Of a stretch of DNA of 20,588 nt, positions 6,638-15,178 are shown piece after piece. Every line of letters begins with the position of its first letter. Position 1 is the stretch's first letter. This DNA comes from Pseudomonadota bacterium. GTDB taxonomy: Bacteria > Pseudomonadota > Gammaproteobacteria > Xanthomonadales > Xanthomonadaceae. A program made the translations under genes and the position numbers. The stretch is taken from assembly GCA_023393895.1 (NCBI GenBank), contig JAEXBT010000103.1:1-20588 (forward strand), written 5' to 3'. A model generated the notes under the pieces. That model saw only the letters and a program-made list of their open reading frames with translations, did not search any database and was not told the origin of the DNA.

Positions 6638-9600
6638 GCGGCATCTCCTTCGACGGAGGGCAGCGCCTGATCAACCGCATCGATCAGGGCATCGGGATAG
6701 CGGTGCCGCCAGATGCCGATGCCGGGCGCGAGTCCGGCCGCGCGCAGGAACAGGTAGCAGACTTCGCCGAGGTGCCTGCTGCGCTGGTAGCCGGGCAGTC
6801 GCAGGCGCAGGTAGCGATCAAGCGCAACCGCGTACAGCAGCGCCTGGAAACGATACTGGTGGCGATCCATCACCCGCGCCAGCGCCTCAGGCGCATAGCC
6901 GGAGAGCCGCGTGCCTTCGAAATTGCCCTTGTAGTCAAGCACATGGAAGCGTTCCCCCTGGCGGAACAGCAGATCGATCTTGCCGGTCATGAGTCCGGCG
7001 ATGCGACGATCGCTGGCTGGCACCAGGTCGGGTGCGCCGTGCGCGGCGCAGGCCGCGCGCAACCGATCGAGAGAAGTCGGTGCCAGCGCGAAATGGAACT
7101 CCATTTCGGCGCGCTGGTCGGCGGCGGCCAGCGTGTCCAGCGCCGGCACGCCGTCACCGAGCGGTACCGCCAGCGCCCCGTCCAGCCGCTCGGCCCAGGC
7201 GCGGCAGAGGCGAACGCCGGCCGGACCCTCCGGTAGCAGGTTGCGCGCGCGGAGCATCGATTCCAGCAACGGCAGCTGGGCCGTCAGCGGTTCGCCAATC
7301 CGGCGCTGTTCCAGCACATCGTGGAGGGCATTGCCGATCGCGGTACCGCGCGGCTTCGCCAGCGCCAGCAATGCGGGATGCTCGGGCTCGGGCACGCTTG
7401 CGGATGTCGTGTCGGACGCGTCCTCATCATGACCGTATGCGGATGTGGATTCGTCCTCGGCGGGCGCTTCGGCGCCGGCATCGCCTGCATGGCGACCGCC
7501 GCTCAGCGAGCTGAAGCTGTGCCGCGCCGGCAGCGGCGAGGCAGGCGGAGCCGGCATCGCCCGCACCGGTCGTTCGAGCATCGCGGCTTCGGGGGCGCGG
7601 TAGTAGGCGTCGGGGTGCTGGGCCCAGCCCGTGCGCCATTCGATGCGCGCAGCGCTGTCGATGCGACCCTTCGGGCCGATGCGCTCCATAAGCACGTCGA
7701 GCGGGCTGCGCAGCGCACCCTTGCCACGCCTGCGCCCCTTGCGCTCGTCGCGTTCGGGCTCCGGCACGGTGAACACATGGCAGGCATGGATGGCGCGGGT
7801 CAACGCAACGTAAAGCACGCGGAACCGCTCGTCCTGCGCCTCGCGGCAATCCGCCACCTGCGCCCGGGCGTCGATGCAAAGCCTGCGTCCACCGCTGGCC
7901 GGATCGTGCTGCGTGACCGCGCGGCCCCGCTCGTCGCGGCCCTCGTGCATCGACAGCAACGGCAGGAACACGATCGGGAATTCCAGGCCCTTGCTGGCAT
8001 GCAGGGTCAGCAGCCTGACACGCGGTGACTGGGACTCGATCCGCAGCTGGCGCGCCTCGCGCTCCTCCTCGCTATCGCCGCTCCCTTCGCGTTGCGCAGC
8101 AAGCCACGCCAGCAATTCGCCCTCACCCATTCCGCTGCCCGCTTGCGCCTGCAACAGTTCGCCCAGGTGTCGCAGGTCGGTGAGGATGCGTTCGCCGTCC
8201 TCGCGCGCCAGCAGGTCGCGCCCGTACTCGGCGATCAGCGCGTCCACCAGCGCGGTCACCCCGCCCCGTCGCCACTTCTGCCGCCAGTCATGGAAACGCA
8301 GGCTGATCGCCTGCCATGCGTCCGCATCGCCATCGAGCGCAGCGAGGCCAGGCAGCGACATTCCGAGCAGCGGCGTGAGCAACGCGGCGCGGATCTTCTG
8401 CCGCGATTCCGCATGCCATGCGCCGTGCAGCACCACCTGCAGGTCACGCGCGGTATCGCCGGCGAACACGCTGTCGCGCCCTTGACTGACGCAGGGCACG
8501 CCGCGCCGCTCCAGCAGCGTGCGCAGGCGCGTCACCTGGCGGTTGTCCGGAAGCAGCACGGCGATATCGCGCGGGTGCAGTGGTCGGTCACCGATGGTGT
8601 GGCGACCATCGGCCAGCATGGCGGCGATCTGGCCGGCGCAGGCCTCAAGCGCGTCTTCCACCTGGCGGCCCTTGTCGTCGCCGGGGTGGGCGCGGTCATG
8701 GATCACCAGCGGTCGCTCGACAGGCGCGCCGTCGATCGCGTAGGGATGGGCATCGGCACGCCCGGCCGCCTCGACCGGCAGATAGGCGATGCCGGAGGCA
8801 CCACCGTTGGCGTCCAGCGCCGGGCCGGCAGCCGCGAAGAACGCGTTGACCGCTTCGACATAGGCGGTGGTGGAGCGCTGGTTCACCGCAAGCGCGAGAT
8901 GATCTCCCGCCTCCTTCGATGCGCGCGCATAGGTGTGGATGTCGCCGCCACGGAAGCGGTAGATCGCCTGCTTGGGATCGCCGACCATCAGCAGGCGGCC
9001 GCGCGGCGTGCCATCGGCGGCGCGGTAGATCGCATCGAGGATGCCGTACTGCAGGTCGTCGGTGTCCTGGAACTCGTCGACCAGCGCCACCGGCCAGGCC
9101 GCGAACAGCGCGTCGGCCAGTGGCCGCGCATCGCCTTTGCGCTCGTTCAGCAGCGTCGCATGGACGATGCCCAGCAGGTCGTCGAAGCAGATGCGGTCGT
9201 GGCGCTGCATCCACGCCTGCTTGCGCGCCAGGCTCCAGTCGCGCACGTGGCGGCGCAGCATGAGCTGGAAGTACTCGGTCCGGGTCTGCAGCCATCTCGC
9301 GAAGCTGGGCGAGGCGTCGAGGGCGCGCAACAGGTCCGGATCGGACTCCTGGCCTTTCAACACGCCCTTCGCCCCATCCTCCATCAAGAGTGTCTTGCAC
9401 TGCTCGGGGGTGATGACCTCGAGGTCGCCGGCATCGACCGCGTCGGCGACTTCCCGCCATACGCGCGGCAGTTTGCTGTTCTTGCCGAACAGGCCATCAC
9501 GCGAACCGGCGCGAAGAATGCCGGCGATGCCTGCAGGTGGTTCAATGTCCACATCAGTGGTGTCGATGCGCAATCCGGGCTTCAACAGCGGAGCCAGCCA

Positions 9601-10185
9601 CGCGGCATCCGGGCAGCGCCCGGCAAGCAGCGCACGTGGCGCTGGCGGGCACAGGGCATCCAGCGTCGCCTCGTCGCCCTGCAGTAGGGTGCGGGCGAGG
9701 TCCTGCAGCAGTTCGCGCTCGAACACCGCGCCATCGACCAGCTCCGAGGGCTCGAAGCGGCCACCGGCGGCGAACGGATGCTCGCGCAGGATTCGAGCGC
9801 ACAGACCGTGCAGCGTGCCGATCGGCGCCATGTCGAGTTCCGCCAAGGCGATGCGCAGCCGGCGCAGATCGTCTTCGCGCCTGTCCATCCGCCCCTCCCA
9901 CCGCGCAGCGAGCCAGTCGTCCACGGCATCACTGGCGCAGGCATCGCCATCGGCCGCACGCTCGGCCTGCTGCAGGCGCCGGCGCAGGCGTTCGCGCAGC
10001 TCGGCGGCGGCGGCATTGGTGAAGGTCGCGACCACCACCTGGCGCGGCGTCACGCCCGCCTCCAGCAACAGTCGCAGATAGAGCGCGGCGATCGTCCAGG
10101 TCTTGCCGGTACCGGCACTGGCTTCGACCAGCACCCGCGCCGGCGCGTCCAGCTGCAACGCCTGCCAGCTGTCGAACCGGCTCAT
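6634..10185 (-). CDS. recB: RecB, exodeoxyribonuclease V beta subunit (3'-5' helicase-nuclease)
   Basis: 1183 residues, nearly identical in length to E. coli RecB. UvrD-like helicase motifs: Walker A VEASAGTGKTWTIAALYL (20-37), VVATFTNAAAAELRERL (51-67), Walker B LVDEFQDTD (368-376), VGDPKQAIYRFRGGDI (401-416), and LTLHASKGLEFPIVFLP in the second half. The C-terminal nuclease has GKIDLLF (Asp1071), VLDYKGN (Asp1084, Lys1086) and a QYRFQALLY motif, matching the metal-binding D...D-x-K set. A low-complexity acidic Ser/Thr linker (AEDESTSAYGHDEDASDTTS) separates the helicase and nuclease parts. RecB unwinds and degrades DNA ends with RecC and RecD and loads RecA. The start at 10185 overlaps the recC stop (ATGA); the stop overlaps recD. 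Confidence 0.97.
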   Translation of the reverse strand: MSRFDSWQALQLDAPARVLVEASAGTGKTWTIAALYLRLLLEAGVTPRQVVVATFTNAAAAELRERLRRRLQQAERAADGDACASDAVDDWLAARWEGRMDRREDDLRRLRIALAELDMAPIGTLHGLCARILREHPFAAGGRFEPSELVDGAVFERELLQDLARTLLQGDEATLDALCPPAPRALLAGRCPDAAWLAPLLKPGLRIDTTDVDIEPPAGIAGILRAGSRDGLFGKNSKLPRVWREVADAVDAGDLEVITPEQCKTLLMEDGAKGVLKGQESDPDLLRALDASPSFARWLQTRTEYFQLMLRRHVRDWSLARKQAWMQRHDRICFDDLLGIVHATLLNERKGDARPLADALFAAWPVALVDEFQDTDDLQYGILDAIYRAADGTPRGRLLMVGDPKQAIYRFRGGDIHTYARASKEAGDHLALAVNQRSTTAYVEAVNAFFAAAGPALDANGGASGIAYLPVEAAGRADAHPYAIDGAPVERPLVIHDRAHPGDDKGRQVEDALEACAGQIAAMLADGRHTIGDRPLHPRDIAVLLPDNRQVTRLRTLLERRGVPCVSQGRDSVFAGDTARDLQVVLHGAWHAESRQKIRAALLTPLLGMSLPGLAALDGDADAWQAISLRFHDWRQKWRRGGVTALVDALIAEYGRDLLAREDGERILTDLRHLGELLQAQAGSGMGEGELLAWLAAQREGSGDSEEEREARQLRIESQSPRVRLLTLHASKGLEFPIVFLPLLSMHEGRDERGRAVTQHDPASGGRRLCIDARAQVADCREAQDERFRVLYVALTRAIHACHVFTVPEPERDERKGRRRGKGALRSPLDVLMERIGPKGRIDSAARIEWRTGWAQHPDAYYRAPEAAMLERPVRAMPAPPASPLPARHSFSSLSGGRHAGDAGAEAPAEDESTSAYGHDEDASDTTSASVPEPEHPALLALAKPRGTAIGNALHDVLEQRRIGEPLTAQLPLLESMLRARNLLPEGPAGVRLCRAWAERLDGALAVPLGDGVPALDTLAAADQRAEMEFHFALAPTSLDRLRAACAAHGAPDLVPASDRRIAGLMTGKIDLLFRQGERFHVLDYKGNFEGTRLSGYAPEALARVMDRHQYRFQALLYAVALDRYLRLRLPGYQRSRHLGEVCYLFLRAAGLAPGIGIWRHRYPDALIDAVDQALPSVEGDAA

Positions 10186-13100
10186 GCCCCGGCCTCCGCG
10201 TCACCTGGCGGGTCGTCCATGTAGATCGCCTGCTGCACCTGCAGGGCGAACGCGATCAACGCGCGTGAGGCGGCCGAGTCCATATCGAACCGCTCGTCCC
10301 CTGCCAGCAGGGCGATGTGACCCGGCGCGCGGTCGCGCTCCCCGGCATTGAAGCCACCGAGCCAGGCCTGCTGCAGTTTTTCCGAACGATCGGATTCCGC
10401 GGCATTGACCACCGCCTGCGCGCTGTGCGGGAACCAGCGCAACGGGTGCGCCGGGGCTTCGAGCATCCAACCCGTGAAGCGCTGCAGGCGGTCACGCACG
10501 CGCTCGATCGATACCGCGCCGGCCTGCAGCCGGGCATCCCACTCGTTCAATGCCAGCGCCCACGGTTCCGGCGCATCGCTGCAGAGGATGGCGACGCGGA
10601 CCGGCACCTCGACCGGCGTAGCGAGCCGCAACGCGAGCCAGTCCAGGTACAGCGGCAGCATCTGCGAAAACCCGACTTCATTCACCGCCTTCAGGCCCTT
10701 GTTGCCGACCGGACAGGCCACCACCTGCAACCCGCCGTCCATGCGAACGAAGGCCTGCACCGCGCCCTGCAGCACGAGCGGATGGCCGTCGATGTCGAGC
10801 GCGAGTTCGATCTCGATGCTTTTCGGCACGCCGATCTCCACCCCGTCGCGTTTCGCGGCCTCGCGCAACTGGGCGACGACCCCGGCTTCGTGGTGCCACG
10901 CGCTTTCCCCGGCGCGGCCACTCGGCAACTGGCCGGAAAGCCGGAGCGCATCGGGCGCGGGTGCTTCCGCATCCGCGGCATCGCCGGCAAGGAACACGCG
11001 GCGGGCGACGCCCGCGAACGCCGGCAGCCGGTCGGCCAGTGGTTCCTCTCCACCCAGCACCTGCCCCGACAACCCGGCAAGGTCGGCGCCAGCGCATCGC
11101 TCCAGCAGGTCATCGGCCGGATCGCGCCAGTAGCGACGCAGGTCGTGCAAACGCAGGCGCGCTGGCCAAGGGCTGCCGGAATCGGTGCGGGCAGCGTGCG
11201 CGGCCGATCCGTCATCATTCGCCGCCGCATCCCTCGTCGCGATCTTGCGCAGCGGCGCCTGTCGTGCATCAAAGGTGTACAGGCGCGGATCGCCGCCGAA
11301 ATAGCGCGCATCGAACGGTTGCAGTGGATGTGCCACACGCCACGCCCGCGTCTGCGCCAGCGTGGGCGGCGCGTCTTCATCGCCGCCCTCGAGCGGAACG
11401 GTGACGGCATCGGTCTGGGCGTCGGCGCGTTCGAGCATCGCCATCAGTTCGGCCAGGGGCGCGGCCGGGTTGCGCGGCTGGCCATCGGCGACGCCCTCGC
11501 CGATCCAGCTCAGGTGCAGCCGGTCACGCGCCGACATCAGCGTCTCGAGGAAGAGATAGCGGTCGTCGCTGCGCTGTTCCCGATCGCCGAGGCGTCGCAG
11601 CTTCGCCATCAGGTCAAGCCCGCCATCATTGGGCGTGCGCGGGAATTCACCTTCGTCGAGCCCGAGGACGGCGATGAAGCGGAACGGGATCGCCCGCTGC
11701 GGCACCATCCCGCAGAAGGTGGCACCACCCAGCAGGAACGGCTGCCGCTCGGGCACCGCATCAAGTGCGGTGAGGACGCGATCCTGCACCACGGTCCAGT
11801 GCAGTTCGGGATCGACGCCGGCCGCCACGGTTTCCGCCTGCAGCGCACGCAACTGCTGCAGCAACGTGTCCCAGGCGTCGCGCGCGGCGCGGTCACCGGG
11901 TGCCACCCGAAGGGCCTGTCCCGCCAGCGCGACCAGTTCCGTGGACCAGTCGCTTGCCGGCAGGCTGCGGCCGGACAGCGACTGGATCCGATGCAGGACG
12001 GCCAGCAGGCCATCGAGCGCGGCCATCGCCACGGCGCGGTCGCCTTCGACGCCCGCGATCGGCAGCAGTTCGGTGCCATCGGGCAGGTGCAGCGCATGTG
12101 CGGCATCCTCGGCGTCATCGACGTACAGGTGGCCGGCGACCATCCGGTCCAGCGCCCAAGCGAAACCGTGTTCGGCCACCTCCGGCACCCCGAACGTGGC
12201 GCGATGGGCAGGATCCAGCGACCAGGCGACGCGGCTGTCGGCCAGCAGCCCCTGCAGGGCGTCGAAGGCCGCAGCACTCAGCCCGAACCTGCGCGCAATC
12301 TCCGGCATCGCCATGAGATCGACGATCTCCGGGGCGGTGACCCGCGCACCGGCCAGCTGCAAGAGGCGCGTAAAGGCCGCGAACAGCGGGTGCCGGCTGG
12401 CGATGGGCACGTCCGCCAAGTGATAGGGCAAGACGCTGCGGGCGCTGCCGGGCTCCCCGAACACCGCCGGGATCAGCGGCAGGTAGCGGCGGATATCCGG
12501 TGCCATCACCAGCATCTCGCCGGGCGCGATGCCGGCCGCGCGGGCGTCGAGCATGGCGTCGCGCAGCACTTCCAGCTCACGCTTGGGCGTGTGGCAGGCA
12601 TGCACTCGCAGGGACGCATCGGCCAGTTCGGCGTCAATGTTGGCTGGCGGCCGCATCACGCTTTCATCAAGGCGACGGATGCTGGCCTGCACGCGTTGCA
12701 GGCGATTGGCTGGCACGGCGTCGTCGAGGTCGGCGCCGTGGCGGATGTCCTCGCGCACCCCGGCTTCGGCCACGGCTGAAAAGAAGTGCTGGCCCATCCG
12801 GCCCCAGCGCGACAACAACTCGTGGCGTTGCGGATGCCACCACTCGCCTTCCCCCGCCGATTCGAGCAGCCGGGCCTCCTGCGCGCGCCACGCCGGCGCG
12901 CTGGCACCTGCATGGTCGAGCACGCCCCAGTAGTCACGGCAGGGGTCGGGCAGGTAGAGCGCGACCAGCGTACGCTCGGCATACACGCGCAGCGCCTCGA
13001 GCTCGCGCGGGGCCAGATGGCTGACGCCGAAGACGTGCAGCGGCGTGCGTGGGGCGTCGTCGCGTTGCAGCCCGTCGATCAGGGCATCCATTACCTCGGC

Positions 13101-13763
13101 GCGATGCGGCCCCAGGGCCTGCGCGGCGTGCCGCCAGAGCGGCGCCAGCAATCGCGCCTCGGTGTCGGCGAGTGCCGCGTCGTCCCCCTTCGCCGTGGCG
13201 AAGCGCAGCTTGCCGGCCTGCCAGGCCGCCAGCCAGTCAGGCCGGTACACGAGGTATTGCGAATACAGCTTCGCCAGCCGGTCGGCGAGCTGGTAACGGC
13301 GGCGTGCGCGTTCGGCGGCATCGCCCTGACCGGGTTCGAGGAAGCGGACGATGCGCGGATCGTCCAGGCCCGGCACCGCGGCGGCATCGCCGAGCCATTC
13401 ATGCAGGTTCCAGCGCAGCTGCGCGCGCTGGTAGCGCGGCAACGCAACCGCCTGTTCGCCCAGCCGCGCCTGCGCAAGGCGGTCGATCCAGGTGCTCGGC
13501 AGCACCACCTCGAGGTTGGCGACGATGCCGCCCTGCCCCATCCGTCGCGCCAGTGCGCCCGTCAGCCACTGCTTGATGCCGGGGTGCGCGGCGATCACCG
13601 TCTGCGGCTGCAACGGGTTGTCCGGCCAGGTGGCGGCGAGCAGGTCGCGGAAGGGATCGAGCAGCGCCTCCAGCCGGGAGGCGCGCAGGATCACCAGTCC
13701 TTCGGTGTCGCGGGTGGTGTCAATCCGCGGCAGCGGCGGTGCGGGACTGGCGGCATCGGTCAT
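10182..13763 (-). CDS. recC: RecC, exodeoxyribonuclease V gamma subunit (Chi recognition)
   Basis: 1193 residues, slightly longer than E. coli RecC (1122). Family landmarks include LVILRASRLEALLDPF near the N-terminus, VIAAHPGIKQWLTGALARR, IVANLEVVLPSTWIDRL, LHVFGVSHLAPRELEAL, FPRTPNDGGLDLM and LFLETLMSARDRLHLSWIGEG. RecC holds the complex together, splits the strands and reads Chi with its inactivated helicase-like domains; consistent with this there is no Walker A motif. The C-terminal region has the degenerate nuclease-like fold of the family. The ATG at 13763 has no strong Shine-Dalgarno. It lies 58 bases after the lytic transglycosylase stop and overlaps recB by 4 bases. The recC-recB-recD order is a compact single operon. 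Which Chi sequence is recognised cannot be read from here. Confidence 0.95.
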   Translation of the reverse strand: MTDAASPAPPLPRIDTTRDTEGLVILRASRLEALLDPFRDLLAATWPDNPLQPQTVIAAHPGIKQWLTGALARRMGQGGIVANLEVVLPSTWIDRLAQARLGEQAVALPRYQRAQLRWNLHEWLGDAAAVPGLDDPRIVRFLEPGQGDAAERARRRYQLADRLAKLYSQYLVYRPDWLAAWQAGKLRFATAKGDDAALADTEARLLAPLWRHAAQALGPHRAEVMDALIDGLQRDDAPRTPLHVFGVSHLAPRELEALRVYAERTLVALYLPDPCRDYWGVLDHAGASAPAWRAQEARLLESAGEGEWWHPQRHELLSRWGRMGQHFFSAVAEAGVREDIRHGADLDDAVPANRLQRVQASIRRLDESVMRPPANIDAELADASLRVHACHTPKRELEVLRDAMLDARAAGIAPGEMLVMAPDIRRYLPLIPAVFGEPGSARSVLPYHLADVPIASRHPLFAAFTRLLQLAGARVTAPEIVDLMAMPEIARRFGLSAAAFDALQGLLADSRVAWSLDPAHRATFGVPEVAEHGFAWALDRMVAGHLYVDDAEDAAHALHLPDGTELLPIAGVEGDRAVAMAALDGLLAVLHRIQSLSGRSLPASDWSTELVALAGQALRVAPGDRAARDAWDTLLQQLRALQAETVAAGVDPELHWTVVQDRVLTALDAVPERQPFLLGGATFCGMVPQRAIPFRFIAVLGLDEGEFPRTPNDGGLDLMAKLRRLGDREQRSDDRYLFLETLMSARDRLHLSWIGEGVADGQPRNPAAPLAELMAMLERADAQTDAVTVPLEGGDEDAPPTLAQTRAWRVAHPLQPFDARYFGGDPRLYTFDARQAPLRKIATRDAAANDDGSAAHAARTDSGSPWPARLRLHDLRRYWRDPADDLLERCAGADLAGLSGQVLGGEEPLADRLPAFAGVARRVFLAGDAADAEAPAPDALRLSGQLPSGRAGESAWHHEAGVVAQLREAAKRDGVEIGVPKSIEIELALDIDGHPLVLQGAVQAFVRMDGGLQVVACPVGNKGLKAVNEVGFSQMLPLYLDWLALRLATPVEVPVRVAILCSDAPEPWALALNEWDARLQAGAVSIERVRDRLQRFTGWMLEAPAHPLRWFPHSAQAVVNAAESDRSEKLQQAWLGGFNAGERDRAPGHIALLAGDERFDMDSAASRALIAFALQVQQAIYMDDPPGDAEAGA

Positions 13764-13784
13764 CGCTGCATGATGCCGGAGCGC

Positions 13785-13803
13785 GGTCGCAAATTCCGCG
13801 ACC
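13785..13803. other. Short hairpin between mltB-like gene and recC
   Basis: GGTCGC (13785-13790) and GCGACC (13798-13803) form a 6-bp stem with a 7-base AT-rich loop in the 58-base gap. There is no T-run after it, so it is at best a weak attenuator or an mRNA stem 5' of recC. An alternative pairing of CGCGG with CCGCG in the same stretch competes with it. Confidence 0.25.
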
Positions 13804-13821
13804 CTGTGACATCGCGCGTGG

Positions 13822-15135
13822 TCAGCGGCCGGCTTTCAGCGCCTCCAGCAGCTTCTGTCCGGCCCGCCCGTCCACGTTCATGCCCAGCCGCGCCTGCTCC
13901 TTGCGGATCGCCTCGCGGCTGGCGCTGCCGAGCACGCCATCAGCCGCGCCGATCGCATGGCCCCGCGCGAGCAGCAGGCGCTGCAGTTCCACGCGCTCGT
14001 CGCGGCCGAGTCCGGGATCGTCCGTCGGCCAGGCGGTGCGCAGGCCGGGCTGCCCACGCAGCGCATCGGCCAGCAGCGCAATCGCCAACGCGTAACTCTC
14101 GGCGGCGTTGTAGCTGTAGATCGCGTCGTAATTCTTGAACACGAGGAAAGCGGGGCCGTTCGCGCCGGTCGGCACCAGCACCGCGGAACGGGTATCCCCG
14201 GGCAAGTCGATGCCACCGCCATCGATGCGGGTGACGCCCTGCGCAAGCCACTGCGACAGCGGCTTGCGACTGGTGCGGCCGGCCTGTGCGGTATTGAAGC
14301 CGTCCGGCAGCTTCACCTCGTAACCCCACGGCTGGCCCGTGCGCCAGCCCGAACGCACCAGGTAATTGGCGGTGGAGCCCAGCGCATCGGGGATGCTGCC
14401 GACCAGGTCCTTGCGGCCATCCCCATCGAAATCCACGGCGATGCGGTTGAAGGTGGATGGCATGAACTGGGTATGACCGAAGGCGCCGGCCCACGACCCG
14501 ACCATGTCCTGCACGCGCACGTCGCCGCGCTGGACGATCTTCAGCGCTTCGTAGAACTCGCTGCGGAAGAAGGGCTGACGACGACCGAAGCAGGCCAGCG
14601 TGCCCAGCGACTGCAGCAACGGCCGCTTGCCGAAGTTCTGCCCGTAATCACTTTCCACGCCCCAGACCGCGACCACCGTGGCTGGATCGACGCCGGTACG
14701 CGCCTGCACCTGTTGCAGGAGCGCGGCATGGGTCGTCAGGCGCTCGCGGCCCTCGCGGATGCGCCGGGCATCGACCAGCGCGGCCAGGTAATCCCACAGC
14801 GGCGTGGAGAACTCCGGCTGCCGGTCGAGCAACGGCAGCACGCCCATGTCGGGCACGACCGTCATTGCATGCTGGTCGAAGGCATTGGCGCTGACGCCCG
14901 CGGCCAGCGCAGGCGCGCGCAGGCCCGACATGCACGACTGGAATCGCGCGAGTTCCTGTGCGCTCGGCGCGACCACCACCGGTCCGCTGGGCCGCGGTGC
15001 CGGTTCGGGTTCGGGCGGCGGCGCGGGTTCCGACGCCTGTGGCGCGGGCGGTGGCGGCGTCTTCACCGGCACCGGGGCGCAGGCGGCCATTGCCGCGGCG
15101 GCGACAAGCAACAGGACAGGGCGAATCAGGTGCAT
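13822..15135 (-). CDS. Lytic murein transglycosylase B-like lipoprotein with C-terminal peptidoglycan-binding domain
   Basis: 437 residues from ATG 15135. The N-terminus MHLIRPVLLLVAAAAMAACAP is a lipoprotein signal with Cys19 (MAAC, an imperfect lipobox at -3). A Pro/Glu-rich linker (22-52) follows, as in outer-membrane-tethered enzymes. The SLT_2/GH103 domain (about 60-360) has the catalytic acid Glu161 in VAVWGVESDYGQNFGKRP, then WAGAFGHTQFMPSTF (215-229) and the metal-binding-like loop DFDGDGRKDLVGSIPDALGS (235-254). Residues 372-435 form a PG_binding_1 domain (LQRLLLARGH, DGVLGSASREAI). It cleaves glycan strands to 1,6-anhydromuropeptides during wall remodelling. The open frame extends upstream, but only this ATG gives a signal sequence. 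It lies 43 bases after the MATE gene; no functional tie to recC is evident. Confidence 0.92.
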   Translation of the reverse strand: MHLIRPVLLLVAAAAMAACAPVPVKTPPPPAPQASEPAPPPEPEPAPRPSGPVVVAPSAQELARFQSCMSGLRAPALAAGVSANAFDQHAMTVVPDMGVLPLLDRQPEFSTPLWDYLAALVDARRIREGRERLTTHAALLQQVQARTGVDPATVVAVWGVESDYGQNFGKRPLLQSLGTLACFGRRQPFFRSEFYEALKIVQRGDVRVQDMVGSWAGAFGHTQFMPSTFNRIAVDFDGDGRKDLVGSIPDALGSTANYLVRSGWRTGQPWGYEVKLPDGFNTAQAGRTSRKPLSQWLAQGVTRIDGGGIDLPGDTRSAVLVPTGANGPAFLVFKNYDAIYSYNAAESYALAIALLADALRGQPGLRTAWPTDDPGLGRDERVELQRLLLARGHAIGAADGVLGSASREAIRKEQARLGMNVDGRAGQKLLEALKAGR

Positions 15136-15178
15136 GGCGTTTCCGTTCGGGGGATGGAGGGAGGATGCCACCGCCGCG

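Noticed and set aside
5785..9687. Multiple long plus-strand open frames opposite recB and recD (for example 5785-7236 and 8092-9687)
   Set aside because: They are shadows of recBCD coding frames, with no domain signatures, no ribosome-binding sites and mutual overlaps.
10317..12779. Very long plus-strand open frame (820 codons) opposite recC
   Set aside because: It is an antisense shadow of recC produced by high-GC codon bias; the composition is Arg/His/Gln-rich with no recognisable domain, and recC on the other strand is a confident family member.
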